A DNA stretch of 64,000 nt from Psychromicrobium xiongbiense. GTDB lineage: Bacteria; Actinomycetota; Actinomycetes; Actinomycetales; Micrococcaceae. Location: positions 368,673 through 432,672 of the forward strand of contig NZ_JASSZH010000009.1 in the NCBI RefSeq assembly GCF_030271165.1. The letters run 5' to 3'. The notes below the pieces were generated by a model. That model ran no database searches and was not told the DNA's origin. It saw only the letters and a program-made list of their open reading frames with translations. Of the stretch, positions 35,867 to 44,708 are shown one piece after another (position 1 is the first letter of the stretch; the number at the start of each line of letters is the position of its first letter). The translations under genes and the position numbers were made by a program.

Positions 35867-36246
35867 CGGCACTGCTCATCGGGTGCGCCGGCATGCTGGG
35901 CGGGTTGCTCCGGTTCGCTGTGGATGCCCTGTTCGCCCGCGGCGGCAGGTTCGCACCCGGTCGGCCATCACACTGGCCGCTGGCCACTCTGGTGGTGAAC
36001 GCCATCGGCAGTTTCATCATTGGGGCCGCTGCCGGGCTGACTGCCTCAGCCCATCTTTCCGAGCAGGCCCACACCGTGCTGGCCACGGGCTTCGCCGGTG
36101 GACTGACGACCTTCAGCTCCTTCGCCGTGGCAACGGTCAGCCTCTGGCGTCAGGGGCACCGATGGCGGGCGGCAATCAGCGTCGCCGCCAATCTGGCGTT
36201 GGGCCTGGCCCTCGCCTGGTGGGGCTTCAGCCTGACGCACCACTGA
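35863..36246 (+). CDS. crcB: Fluoride exporter FluC/CrcB, subunit 2
   Basis: 127 residues, four helices. GCAGMLGGLLRFAVDALF at the start, VVNAIGSFIIGA in the second helix, and GFAGGLTTFSSFAVATVSL carrying the pore motif. It overlaps the first subunit by four bases. Shorter and closer to the family norm than subunit 1. The two probably assemble as an antiparallel heterodimer that lets F- leave the cell. Confidence 0.9.
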   Translation: MTALLIGCAGMLGGLLRFAVDALFARGGRFAPGRPSHWPLATLVVNAIGSFIIGAAAGLTASAHLSEQAHTVLATGFAGGLTTFSSFAVATVSLWRQGHRWRAAISVAANLALGLALAWWGFSLTHH

Positions 36247-36261
36247 CGCTGTGCTCATTCA

Positions 36262-36301
36262 TCCTGAACCGTGCGCTGCTCCACCGAGTTGCTGTTCAGG
36301 A
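36262..36301. repeat. Inverted repeat after the FluC pair
   Basis: TCCTGAAC (36262-36269) and GTTCAGGA (36294-36301) are perfect complements with a 24-base loop, between the convergent fluC and YrdB-like genes. It may weaken read-through but is not a classic terminator. Confidence 0.4.
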
Positions 36302-36303
36302 CC

Positions 36304-36687
36304 TTAAGACTGCGGGCGTCCCGGTCCCAGCCAGAATTCCAGACCGGTACTGAGTGCCGCCACGATGATCAACGGAATGCCGAAGAGGGGCCAGCCCACA
36401 GAAATCAGGCCAATCCCCGCCACGACGAAGAGCAGAAGTGCGGCCAGCGGTTGGAGCGGCCAGGAGAGCCGTCGCCGGGCCTTCGGTGCCAGGTAGAGGC
36501 CCCAGAGCAACACGACGACGGCCACTGCCAGAATGCCGAGGAGCAGGCCCCAGGGGAACGCCAGGCTCTTCCAAGCGATGAAGAAGGTTGCCACCAGAAG
36601 GGCGACCTCCAGCGCAAACGCCAGAATGCCATGCGCCAGTTTCAGGTTGGACCGTTGACGCCTTCTCCCCACAGGCAATGCCCCCAC
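36304..36687 (-). CDS. YrdB-like (DUF2568) small membrane protein
   Basis: 127 residues with four hydrophobic segments and the opening NLKLAHGILAFALEVALL, which resembles YrdB/DUF2568 proteins. No catalytic motif is seen. The basic N-terminus (GRRRQRSN) would stay in the cytoplasm. Monocistronic by position. Function unknown. Confidence 0.7.
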   Translation of the reverse strand: MGALPVGRRRQRSNLKLAHGILAFALEVALLVATFFIAWKSLAFPWGLLLGILAVAVVVLLWGLYLAPKARRRLSWPLQPLAALLLFVVAGIGLISVGWPLFGIPLIIVAALSTGLEFWLGPGRPQS

Positions 36688-36866
36688 TCATCGTCCCGCC
36701 CACGGATACACCTCGGGCGATCTCGCTCAAAACGCTCTTGATCGAATCCTAGCAACCGGAACCCGCTCCCCCGTGCAGTGCAGGGCGGGGTACCGGAGCC
36801 GAATCGACATTTCCCGCAGTCGCTTAGTCCGCGCCACCCCGGAAGTGTTAGATTCCTAGCAACAAC

Positions 36867-36898
36867 TATGATCCGGTGATCCGCAGATGTATCACCGG
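36867..36898 (+). promoter_or_regulatory. -10 box and inverted repeat before the membrane protein at 36930
   Basis: TATGAT (36867-36872) is a good -10 with a weak -35. Directly after it CCGGTGAT (36873-36880) and ATCACCGG (36891-36898) form a perfect 8-bp inverted repeat with a 10-base spacer, so it could be an operator or the first hairpin of the mRNA. Confidence 0.4.
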
Positions 36899-36929
36899 CG
36901 ATGTGGGGCGTGCGGAAAGAGGGGCAACG

Positions 36930-37502
36930 GTGATCACTGCCGATAGGGCTGTGATGGGTCAGCGTCGAGTGTTGGGGCGCGCGGGTGCCTTGTTGTCCTC
37001 TGTGTTGTTGTTCATCAGCCTCGGCCTGGTCTGGTTCAGATTCGGTGGCGGTTCCCGCGGGACGACCATCGATTCCACCGGTTTTCAGGTGCTGCTCAAG
37101 AGCTTCGGCATACCTCCCGGCCGCACCAGTGGGTTCAGCTGGAACAGTTTCCTGGCGGGCGGGCTTCCGTTCATCGTCATCCTGTGTGCCGCCGTGGCAC
37201 TACTGCTGCTGGTGATGGTGCCAACGGTTCGCTGGGCCCGTCCGTTGAGCGTCATCCTGGCCGCGCTGGCCATCCTTGCTCCTCTGAATATGGCCCTGTT
37301 CACCTTTCTCTCCCCCAAAACCACCAGCATTCAACCGGCGCTGTGGTTTATTTTCGTGGCCGCCGTGACGGGACTCTGCGCCTCCATAGTGATGGCGGAA
37401 TCGGACAGCAGCACGACCCCCGGCGAAACGAACCGTGACGATGCAACGGGCTCCGAAGGGTCCGGAACCGCCGAGGATGAGGACCAGGACGAGGCGCTCT
37501 GA
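36930..37502 (+). CDS. Hypothetical four-helix membrane protein with acidic tail
   Basis: 190 residues from GTG 36930, chosen because AAAGAGGGG lies just before it; the frame is open to 36876 and a longer form cannot be ruled out. Hydrophobic segments fall at about residues 15-35, 70-90, 100-120 and 132-152. The last 35 residues are very acidic and rich in Gly, Ser and Thr (ESDSSTTPGE, GTAEDEDQDEAL). I do not recognise the family. It ends ten bases before a perfect 60-bp palindrome that must serve as its terminator. Confidence 0.6.
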   Translation: MITADRAVMGQRRVLGRAGALLSSVLLFISLGLVWFRFGGGSRGTTIDSTGFQVLLKSFGIPPGRTSGFSWNSFLAGGLPFIVILCAAVALLLLVMVPTVRWARPLSVILAALAILAPLNMALFTFLSPKTTSIQPALWFIFVAAVTGLCASIVMAESDSSTTPGETNRDDATGSEGSGTAEDEDQDEAL

Positions 37503-37511
37503 GCGCCAAAA

Positions 37512-37571
37512 CGCGAACGTTAACGGGAAAAGCACCTGCGATCGCAGGTGCTTTTCCCGTTAACGTTCGCG
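37512..37571. terminator. Perfect 60-bp palindrome, bidirectional terminator
   Basis: Bases 37512-37571 read the same on both strands: 30 complementary pairs, no loop base (centre GCGATCGC at 37538-37545). Inside are GGGAAAAGCACCTGCG and its complement CGCAGGTGCTTTTCCC, so each strand has a GC stem followed by a T-run. It lies between convergent genes: the membrane protein ending at 37502 and ssrA ending at 37594. Confidence 0.88.
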
Positions 37572-37593
37572 AAACGCTGTGGTTCGCGAAACG
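37565..37593. repeat. 12-bp direct repeat at the ssrA 3' end
   Basis: GTTCGCGAAACG occurs at 37565-37576 and again at 37582-37593, the second copy ending directly at the mature 3' end of tmRNA. The first copy overlaps the end of the 60-bp palindrome. Confidence 0.85.
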
Positions 37594-37959
37594 TGGAGAT
37601 GGGGGGAATTGAACCCCCGTCCGATGTCGTGTTGCCAGGGCTTCTCCGGGCGCAGTTTGCTTCGGTTTTTCTCGGCCCCAGCGATCATGCAAACAAGTCG
37701 CTGCCGGGCCCAGCCGTCTAAAAGTCCCTTGTAGCGCAACGGCAACGCTACAAAGCAGTGGCTCTCTAAATGACGCCAAGATCCGGGTAGAGAGCATTCC
37801 CGGCTTGACGGACCGTCAGGCTGCTTTAGGCAGCGAGAGCGAAGTCAGTGCGCTTAGAGTTGGCACTTATTGGTTTTGCAGAGAGCGTTCACGAGATAAC
37901 CCTGCATCCTCGGCCCGCGTCACCTGTCGCGACTAACATCGTCGAAACCTGTCATCCCC
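37594..37959 (-). ncRNA. ssrA: Transfer-messenger RNA (tmRNA)
   Basis: Minus-strand RNA of about 366 bases. The 5' end GGGGATGACAGGTTTCGAC pairs with the 3' end CATCTCC(A) (one G-U), and the T-arm GGGGGTTCAATTCCCCC is near the 3' end. The tag frame is 37826-37879 (minus), reading AKPISANSKRTDFALAA then TAA, an actinobacterial-type degradation tag ending in ALAA. CCA is not encoded (genome has CGT), so it must be added. tmRNA with SmpB frees ribosomes stalled on broken mRNA; smpB is 2.2 kb away on the same strand. Confidence 0.95.
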
Positions 37960-38008
37960 GTATGTATTTATCAAGGCCACCGACTCTACCTCATTCGCTG
38001 GTCAGTTG

Positions 38009-39316
38009 CTACAGCAACCCCGACTCGGCTTTTATTTCCAGCACCTTCAGAGCTGCCGCGTCCAGCTTATCGGCAAAGGAGGGATTCGAGACTGCGCGGT
38101 TCAGCAGGCCCTCGTAGACCTCCTGCACCTTGAGCTGATTGGTACACAGGACCATGGTCCCACCAGCGTTGAGGAAATTGACCCCGCGATCCTGCAGTGC
38201 GAAGGATCCCAGTTGCGCTGCGTCGCAGAGGTCGTCAGACATGACGACACCACGGAACCCAAGATCCCCGCGAAGCATGCCCTGGATCACCGTCGAGGAG
38301 AACGGCGCAATGTTGTTGGCATCAATCGCCGTGTAGAGGGCGTTGGAGACCATGATCCAGCGATTGCCGGTATTCACAGCGGTCTGGAACGGCTTGAGGT
38401 AGGGATCACTGCGAGTGGTGACCGCATCGACGACGTTCGCAGCGGTGTCGGTATTGGCCTTGACCCGCCCCAGACCGGGGAAATGCTTCACAACGCTCTG
38501 GACACCACCGTCCTGCCAGCCTCGGGACGCCGCCATGCCCAGCGCGGAGACTGCGTCCGGGCTGAACCCGTACTCACGGCCGAAATGGCCGATGGGCGCG
38601 TTGAGCGGTGCAAAGGTCGGCGAGGGAACCACATCCAGCACGGGGGCCAGGTTCAGATTTACCCCAGTCGCCGCCAGCTGCTGCCCCCAGACCATCGCCT
38701 GACTGTGCAATGACTCCGGCCCCAGGGAGCTTTGTTCGATGCCGGAGGGGATCACGGAGAAGCCAGGCCCGGTCATCGTCTGCACCAGGCCACCCTCCTG
38801 ATCCGTGGCAATGAACTGCTTGATCCCGCCTGTGCTGGCCTGGCCAACCGTTGCTGCAACGGCGGCTGCAACCTGTGCTGCAGCCGCCACTCCGCCGTAG
38901 GAACGGCCCTTCAGGAAGACGTTCCCCACGTGCAGAGTGGTCAGCGCATACAGACTCGCCTGATCTGCCCCGATCACCGGGGCTGAGACCATCAGCACTT
39001 GCCCGACTTTTTGTTGAAGCGTGAGTGTGGCCAGTGCCTGCTGTGCACGCCCCAAGGCGGAGGGAACCGCCGTTTTCCCCGGGCCGGCTGACGGGCCGGG
39101 AGTCGGGCTGGCTCCCCCTCCCAGGACGCCGCTGGTGGGCTGCTCGGTCGCACCGATGGACGGCGTCGGGCTGGCGTCGGCACTGGTGGAGACGGCCATC
39201 GGCAGGCTGGACGAGCCGGTGCTGCCAGGGTCCTTACCCGGCTGGCAACCGGTGGCAAGAAACACGGTCAGCAGGCTGGTGACCGCCAGCAGAGGAAGCA
39301 GTCTTCTACGACGCAT
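38009..39316 (-). CDS. Glycoside hydrolase family 3 lipoprotein (NagZ-like)
   Basis: 435 residues. Signal and lipobox LATGC, then a Ser/Pro/Gly-rich linker (to about residue 100), then a GH3 barrel. Seen: FIATDQEGGLVQ, KHFPGLGRVKANTDT, and the nucleophile segment VVMSDDLCDA. NagZ-type enzymes remove N-acetylglucosamine from peptidoglycan fragments; the KHFPGHG histidine loop is changed to KHFPGLG here. ATG 39316 follows AAGGA and avoids a long overlap; the end of the upstream CtaG-like gene overlaps by 11 bases. Expected on the outer face of the membrane. Confidence 0.85.
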   Translation of the reverse strand: MRRRRLLPLLAVTSLLTVFLATGCQPGKDPGSTGSSSLPMAVSTSADASPTPSIGATEQPTSGVLGGGASPTPGPSAGPGKTAVPSALGRAQQALATLTLQQKVGQVLMVSAPVIGADQASLYALTTLHVGNVFLKGRSYGGVAAAAQVAAAVAATVGQASTGGIKQFIATDQEGGLVQTMTGPGFSVIPSGIEQSSLGPESLHSQAMVWGQQLAATGVNLNLAPVLDVVPSPTFAPLNAPIGHFGREYGFSPDAVSALGMAASRGWQDGGVQSVVKHFPGLGRVKANTDTAANVVDAVTTRSDPYLKPFQTAVNTGNRWIMVSNALYTAIDANNIAPFSSTVIQGMLRGDLGFRGVVMSDDLCDAAQLGSFALQDRGVNFLNAGGTMVLCTNQLKVQEVYEGLLNRAVSNPSFADKLDAAALKVLEIKAESGLL

Positions 39317-40187
39317 CGCTGGTCCTTCCCAGATGCGCCTGAGTGAGCGCTTCCAACTCATCATCGCTCAGCGCGTCCACCTCAGCGCGTTCCCGGCGCT
39401 CCGTCCGGGCAAATCGCATGACCAGCAGAATCAGCAACGGCAGGTCCGCAGCCTCGGCCACAAACCAGAGCCAGTCCCCGGCAAGTTGCTGGTCCCTGAG
39501 AGCCTGGGGGAACCAGGGCCGGGGCAGCGTGCCAGGTGCCGGTCCGACGCCATCGAGCACGGTGTCCGCCAGACGCAGGAAGATCCCCGGGATCGCGTCA
39601 GCCAGCAACTCAATAAAGGCGAAGAGGAACTCGAGCAGCAGCACAGCACTCGCCACCCGTTTGGTGGTGGATGCCAGCGGTAACACCATGGCCAGACCGA
39701 GCAGCGGGGTCAGTACCGAGCCTGCAGCCTCAAAGCCGGGGCTGAGCCGCATGAAGCCCGCCAGCGGCGTCAGCATGAGGGAGAAAAGAATCAGACCCAC
39801 CAGAGGGGCGACGACGGCGTTCCCCAGGACGGCCAGCGGCCAACGGACGATTCGGGCCAGCTGGCGGCGCAACTCTCCCTGCGGGATGGCCAGTCCAGCC
39901 AGCCGCAGTGGGTCGCCCAGCGCCATCAGGAGCGGGATGACAAAAAGCAGGAGGGCAAACTTCAGAACGAATGCCCAGCGCAAGGCCCCCGCATAAAAAC
40001 CCAGGAACCCACAACTGACCACCAGGTACCCTCCCAGGCCCAGCAGAAGGAATGCCAGGGTGCGCCAGAGTGGCCAGTCCGGGACTCTGGCCCGGCCCCA
40101 GAGATAGAGCCCTCCGAGGAGGACAGCGAGTAACACCGGCCAGGGAGCAAAGCCCCAGGTACTGAAGAACTCGGCCGCGGAGGGCAT
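39306..40187 (-). CDS. CtaG-like (cytochrome c oxidase assembly) membrane protein, divergent
   Basis: 293 residues, about seven membrane helices, with the overall CtaG/Caa3 layout, a periplasmic LRDQQLAGDWLWFVAEAADLP segment and a charged C-terminal tail. In canonical CtaG the helix before GxP usually contains an HMxxH copper-type pair; here it reads RWAFVLKFALLLFVIPLLMA, so those histidines are absent. It may have lost the copper role. ATG 40187 is directly next to the smpB stop; operon with smpB and the GH3 gene. Confidence 0.65.
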   Translation of the reverse strand: MPSAAEFFSTWGFAPWPVLLAVLLGGLYLWGRARVPDWPLWRTLAFLLLGLGGYLVVSCGFLGFYAGALRWAFVLKFALLLFVIPLLMALGDPLRLAGLAIPQGELRRQLARIVRWPLAVLGNAVVAPLVGLILFSLMLTPLAGFMRLSPGFEAAGSVLTPLLGLAMVLPLASTTKRVASAVLLLEFLFAFIELLADAIPGIFLRLADTVLDGVGPAPGTLPRPWFPQALRDQQLAGDWLWFVAEAADLPLLILLVMRFARTERRERAEVDALSDDELEALTQAHLGRTSDAS

Positions 40188-40658
40188 TTAGCCCAGGTTC
40201 TTTTCGCGCATGGCACGCAAGGCTTCCCGGTTGTCCTGAGCCTCGCGTAGCGCCTGGCGCTTGTCGTACTCGCGCTTGCCCTTAGCCAACGCCACCTCGA
40301 CCTTGGCACGACCATCCAGGAAGTAGAGCTGCAAGGGCACGATCGTAAAACCGGCCTCACGGGTCTTGTGGGCGATTTTGGTCAGTTCCGCCCGGTGCAG
40401 GAGGAGTTTGCGGCGACGACGAGCACTGTGATTGGTCCAGGAACCATTCAGATACTCCGGGATGTAGACGGCCTCAAGCCACAATTCATCTCCGTCGAAG
40501 CTGGCAAACCCATCGGTGAGATTCGCGCGGCCTTCCCGGAGCGACTTCACCTCGGTTCCCATCAGCGCCAGACCTGCCTCGAAGGTGTCACCAATGAGGT
40601 ATTCGTGCCGGGCCTTACGATTGGTGGCAATGACCTTCCGGCCGGTTTCCTTCGGCAT
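40188..40658 (-). CDS. smpB: SsrA-binding protein SmpB
   Basis: 156 residues with the SmpB barrel: [34 protein letters not shown], and the basic tail [18 protein letters not shown] that enters the mRNA channel. It binds tmRNA and carries it to stalled ribosomes. ATG 40658. It follows the ftsE-ftsX-M23 genes with a gap of about 150 bases and is read towards ssrA, an arrangement common in this order. Confidence 0.95.
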   Translation of the reverse strand: MPKETGRKVIATNRKARHEYLIGDTFEAGLALMGTEVKSLREGRANLTDGFASFDGDELWLEAVYIPEYLNGSWTNHSARRRRKLLLHRAELTKIAHKTREAGFTIVPLQLYFLDGRAKVEVALAKGKREYDKRQALREAQDNREALRAMREKNLG

Positions 40659-40806
40659 GGTGACTCCTTTCGCGGCATGGACGCCCAGTACACGGCAAAC
40701 AGCGCTGCGATGTATGGCTGTTCCGGGGCTTAATCATGCTACCGCGCCGGAAGCAGTAACAGCGGCAGTAGGCGAATATCGGGTGACAGCGCCGGCGACA
40801 GCCTGC

Positions 40807-42186
40807 TCAGAGCAGCGGTGCCGGGTCCACCACTTTGCCGTTGAGCCAGGTCTCGAAGTGCGCGTGGCAGCCATTGGAGTTGCCGGAGGTCCCGGTGTAA
40901 GCGATCAACTGCCCCTGCTCAACGTGCTGGCCCACCGACACCACCACAGAGGTGTTGTGGTAGTACATGGTGGTCAGGGCGTTGCCCTGAATCACACCGT
41001 GCGAGATCTGCACTCCATTGCCACCGCCGTTATTGAACCAGCCTGCGCCCACCACGGTCCCGGCCGCAGCGGCATACGCCGGGGTGCCACACGGGGCGTT
41101 GAAATCTACTCCGGAATGCAGATAGGAGCCCGTGCCGTAAGGGTCAATGGTCCCCGGCGGGGTGGCCCGCCAGCCGAATCCCGAGATGATGTAGTACCCC
41201 GGATAAGGATTGGTGAGCCCAAAAGCGGACGGGCTCCCCACCGGCGCCGGAACATAATTATTGTTACCCCGTGCGGCGGCAGCGGCACGCTGTTGCTCCT
41301 GCCAGGCGGCCAACTCGGCAGCCTGACGTGCAGCGATCTGATCAGCCACAGCCTGCTGCTTGGCCTTCACATCAGCCAGCTGCGCCTGGATCTGAGGCAA
41401 TTTGTCGTTGAGCTCCTTGCTCAGGGCCGTGGTATCGCTGAGCAGTTTATCCAGGGAGGCCTTCTTGGCGGCCGCATCGTTCTGAGCGGCCTGCTCAGCC
41501 TGCAAAGCTGCGTCCGCCTTGGCTTTCAGATCGACGATCTCCGCCTCGACAGCGGCCAGGCGAGCCTGGGAGTTGAGGTTGGTCGCATTCTGTTGGGTGA
41601 GCTTGTCCAGCGCTGCATACTGGCTGCGCAGAGCCTGCTCGGCCAGAGCGACGCCGTCGACCGACTGGATCAGATCACCGCCCAGCAGAAGACTCATTCC
41701 GGTGGGCATGCCACCGTTCTTGTAGGACTGGCTGATGATCTGGGCGATCAGCTTCTGTGAATCCTGCGTTTTCTGGGAATCCTGGGCGATCTGTGCCGTG
41801 ATCTTATTCTTATTCTGTTGCGCCAGATCAACCCGTGCTGCCAGCGAGGACACCTCGGCGGTCGCCGCAGCCACCCGGTTCTGCGCATCAGCCAGCGCCT
41901 GCTGTGCCGCAGGCAGCATTCCCGTATACAAGGTCAGGTCTGATGCTGCCTTGGCGATTCCGGCATCGACGAACTCCAGCGAGGACTGCACCTGGGCTGC
42001 CTGCTGCTGAAGCTGTTTTGCCTGGTCATCCAGGTTATCGGCACGTGCCACAGTGGGCGTCATGGCGGGAATCAACATCCCCACGGCCAGGCCCAGAGCG
42101 GCGGCCGCGCTCCAGAAGCGAACGGAGCGGACAGCCCTCCGCCCTGCGGAGCGTGGATTCTGTGCGGTCATCGGATTCTGATTCAT
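40807..42186 (-). CDS. M23-family peptidoglycan endopeptidase with coiled coil (EnvC/FtsEX-linked)
   Basis: 459 residues. N-terminal signal (VRFWSAAAALGLAVGML then cleavage near ARA), a long coiled coil (about 50-290, Ala/Gln/Lys-rich), an Ala-rich linker, and a C-terminal LytM/M23 domain with zinc motifs HSGVDFNAP and HAHFETW. Located just after ftsX, it is the likely cell-wall hydrolase activated through FtsEX during division, by analogy with EnvC/PcsB/RipC systems. ATG 42186. Nine bases separate it from ftsX. Confidence 0.9.
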   Translation of the reverse strand: MNQNPMTAQNPRSAGRRAVRSVRFWSAAAALGLAVGMLIPAMTPTVARADNLDDQAKQLQQQAAQVQSSLEFVDAGIAKAASDLTLYTGMLPAAQQALADAQNRVAAATAEVSSLAARVDLAQQNKNKITAQIAQDSQKTQDSQKLIAQIISQSYKNGGMPTGMSLLLGGDLIQSVDGVALAEQALRSQYAALDKLTQQNATNLNSQARLAAVEAEIVDLKAKADAALQAEQAAQNDAAAKKASLDKLLSDTTALSKELNDKLPQIQAQLADVKAKQQAVADQIAARQAAELAAWQEQQRAAAAARGNNNYVPAPVGSPSAFGLTNPYPGYYIISGFGWRATPPGTIDPYGTGSYLHSGVDFNAPCGTPAYAAAAGTVVGAGWFNNGGGNGVQISHGVIQGNALTTMYYHNTSVVVSVGQHVEQGQLIAYTGTSGNSNGCHAHFETWLNGKVVDPAPLL

Positions 42187-42195
42187 TGCCTGCCT

Positions 42196-43110
42196 CTACA
42201 CCTTCACCCAGCGGCGCAGCGTCAGCCAGGACGACAGCCCGGCCACCACCACGCTGATGGCGAGCAGCACCGGCGCCACCCACCACACTTGTTCCACCGT
42301 GATATACGGCGTCAGTGGGCTCGCGGGCTGAAGATTCCCCTGGACCAGCAGCACCACCACGAGCCACAGACCCAGAATGGCCAACAGAGCGCCAATCACG
42401 GCCGAGATCACGCCCTCCAGAATGAAGGGCAATTGGACCACCGTTTTCGAGGCACCCACCAGACGCATGATGCCGGTCTCCCGCCGACGGCTGAAGGCGG
42501 ACAGTCGGATGGTGGTCGCCACCAGAAGGAAAGCGGCCACGGTCATCAGAACCGCGACAATGCCGGCCGCAGCCGTCCCGACGTTCATCCATTTGAACAG
42601 GCCCTCCAGCAACTGGCGCATATCGACCACCTGGTCAACGCCATCAACCGAGGAGAAGGCCTCTTTGAAGATCGGGAATTTCTCCGGGTCCGCCAGACCG
42701 ATCCGGAACGAGGAGGGCATCTGGTCGACCGTGAAGGAGTCGACAATGGGTGAATCCTTCATCTGGTCCTTGATATGGACCAGTGCTTCCTGCTGGGTCT
42801 CAAAGGTGACGCTCTTGACGTACGGCTTGATCGCCGGGCTGTTGAGCAGTGCCTGGATGTTCTGCTTCTGTGCGTCGGTAACCGGCTGACCGTTGCAGGT
42901 GGGAGCCACGGAGTCCTTGCCACACAGGAAGATGGACACCTGGATCTTGTCGTACCAGTAGCCCTTCATATTGGTGATCTGGGTCTGCAGCATCAGCGCA
43001 GCACCCACGAAGGCCAGCGATACGCAGGTCACCAGCACCACCGAGATGACCATGGAGAGGTTGCGGCGCAGGCCGGAACCAATCTCTCCCAGAATGAATC
43101 CGACCCTCAT
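42196..43110 (-). CDS. ftsX: Cell division ABC permease FtsX
   Basis: 304 residues with four membrane helices, the first at about 20-42 and three after residue 175. Between helix 1 and 2 is a ~130-residue extracellular domain holding a cysteine pair ([13 protein letters not shown]), typical of actinobacterial FtsX. The ATG overlaps the ftsE stop by four bases. FtsX passes ATP-driven shape changes from FtsE to the M23 hydrolase encoded next. Confidence 0.94.
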   Translation of the reverse strand: MRVGFILGEIGSGLRRNLSMVISVVLVTCVSLAFVGAALMLQTQITNMKGYWYDKIQVSIFLCGKDSVAPTCNGQPVTDAQKQNIQALLNSPAIKPYVKSVTFETQQEALVHIKDQMKDSPIVDSFTVDQMPSSFRIGLADPEKFPIFKEAFSSVDGVDQVVDMRQLLEGLFKWMNVGTAAAGIVAVLMTVAAFLLVATTIRLSAFSRRRETGIMRLVGASKTVVQLPFILEGVISAVIGALLAILGLWLVVVLLVQGNLQPASPLTPYITVEQVWWVAPVLLAISVVVAGLSSWLTLRRWVKV

Positions 43111-43835
43111 GCCTGAGCCTCCGATGCCTTCGCAGGGTCCACCTTCGGGATCATCGAGGTGTACAACGCCTTCGCTTCGTCCCGGACCACCACGCCACCG
43201 CGCAGCTCGATGACTCGCTTGCGGTACTGATTGACGATGTCGTCATCGTGCGTGGCCATGACCACCGTGGTGCCGTTCTGGTTGATCTTGTCCAGCACCT
43301 TCATGATGCCCAGAGAGGTATCCGGATCTAGGTTTCCGGTTGGCTCGTCGGCCAGCAGAATACCCGGTTTATTGACGACGGCGCGGGCAATGGCCACACG
43401 CTGCTGCTCACCACCGGAGAGCTCGTGGGGCATCCGGTTTTCCTTGCCGGAGAGGCCCACCGTTTTGAGCACCTCGGGGATGGTCTCCCGGATGACGCTA
43501 CGGTTCTTGCCGATCACCTGCATCGCAAAGGCGACATTGGCGAACACCGTCTTCTGCGGGAGCAGACGGAAATCCTGGAACACAACGCCAATGCCGCGCC
43601 GCAGCTTGGGAACGCGCCAGGAGGAAATACGGGCAACGTTCTGGCCGGCAACGAAAACGGTGCCGCTGGTGGCTACATCCTCCTTGAGAACCAGCCGCAG
43701 GAAGGTCGACTTTCCGGAACCGGAGGCGCCCACCAGGAAGGCAAACTCGCCCCGATCGATTTCCATGGAAACCTTGTCCAGTGCGGGCTTGCCTTTGCGG
43801 TCATAGACCTTGGTGACAGTGTCAAAACGAATCAT
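43107..43835 (-). CDS. ftsE: Cell division ATP-binding protein FtsE
   Basis: 242-residue ABC ATPase: Walker [11 protein letters not shown]-loop VFQDFRLL, signature [14 protein letters not shown], Walker [14 protein letters not shown]-loop MATHDDD. The family N-terminus [11 protein letters not shown] sets the start at 43835 rather than a GTG three codons earlier. First gene of ftsE-ftsX-M23. A weak -10 (TATAGT, minus strand 43903-43908) may be its promoter. Confidence 0.94.
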   Translation of the reverse strand: MIRFDTVTKVYDRKGKPALDKVSMEIDRGEFAFLVGASGSGKSTFLRLVLKEDVATSGTVFVAGQNVARISSWRVPKLRRGIGVVFQDFRLLPQKTVFANVAFAMQVIGKNRSVIRETIPEVLKTVGLSGKENRMPHELSGGEQQRVAIARAVVNKPGILLADEPTGNLDPDTSLGIMKVLDKINQNGTTVVMATHDDDIVNQYRKRVIELRGGVVVRDEAKALYTSMIPKVDPAKASEAQA

Positions 43836-43969
43836 GGCTCTCACTACCCAGCAGCACCGGAGGCTGGGTCAGGGGTCGAGGAAGAGTCCTCCGGCTGTAC
43901 CGACTATAGGCATCAGGGGCCAGGTAAACCCGGGACGGCACCCGGTGTGTCGGCTTTTACGGCAGGACC

Positions 43970-43998
43970 TTGCCAGCTGCCGGGGCCTCCGGCATAGT
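43970..43998 (+). promoter_or_regulatory. Putative promoter of the DHFR-fold gene
   Basis: TTGCCA (43970-43975), 17 bases, CATAGT (43993-43998). Located about 65 bases before the ATG at 44065, in the ftsE-divergent gap. Nothing else is recognised in the 229-base gap. Confidence 0.4.
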
Positions 43999-44064
43999 CG
44001 ACATCAGCAGGTGCAGACCGCTCTCGCCAAAGGCCTCGACGAGTGCGCCCAGAAGGAGAAATCC

Positions 44065-44655
44065 ATGTCGGCTCGATTCGTGTACTGGATGAATGTTTCG
44101 CTCGATCTCCGGATCGAACACGCCGTCAACGAGCAGGGTGGCGGGAACTGGATGCGCATTGGCGAGTCCCTGCATCGCGAGTTCAACGCGCGAGCACGGG
44201 CGATGTCCCTGATGATCGAAGGCCGGGTCATTTACGAGACGATGGAGGCCTTCTGGCCTGCGGCAAGGCACGACGAGTCGCTCCCAGATTTTCTCCGAGA
44301 ATACGGTGAAATCTGGACCTCACGGCCCAAGGTTCTCGTCTCCAACACCCGCACCACGGCGGACCACTACACCCGGATTATCGGCGGCGAGACAGTCATG
44401 GAGCAACTCGCTGAGCTACGTGCGCAGTCGGAGGGCGATATCGGCGTCGGCGGCGCAACCCTGGCCACAAGCCTGCTGACAGCGAATCTTCTCGATGAGC
44501 TCCTGCTCTTCACCCACCCTGTCATTCTGGGCGAGGGTCGCCCGCTTTTCGATGATCATGAGGTACCAGTGGAGCTGGACCTGATCGAGCAGGCATCCTT
44601 TGAGCAGGGCGTGACGATGCACCGGTATGCAATCCGCGGTGCGGAGCAGAACTAG
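44065..44655 (+). CDS. Dihydrofolate reductase-fold (RibD C-terminal) family protein
   Basis: 196 residues of the RibD_C/DHFR-like fold. The opening ARFVYWMNVSLDLRIE, GRVIYETMEAFWP, KVLVSNTRTTADHY and the NADPH loop DIGVGGATLATSLL followed by VILGEGRPLF are typical. AGAAGGAGAA (44050-44059) sets the ATG at 44065. Such stand-alone proteins are NADPH-dependent reductases of unknown substrate, not true folate enzymes. It converges on prfB. Confidence 0.88.
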   Translation: MSARFVYWMNVSLDLRIEHAVNEQGGGNWMRIGESLHREFNARARAMSLMIEGRVIYETMEAFWPAARHDESLPDFLREYGEIWTSRPKVLVSNTRTTADHYTRIIGGETVMEQLAELRAQSEGDIGVGGATLATSLLTANLLDELLLFTHPVILGEGRPLFDDHEVPVELDLIEQASFEQGVTMHRYAIRGAEQN

Positions 44656-44708
44656 CCAGGCAGAGCTGGCCAGCCGTGGGGCGGGAGGCTGCTGTTCCCT
44701 GGTTGAGC

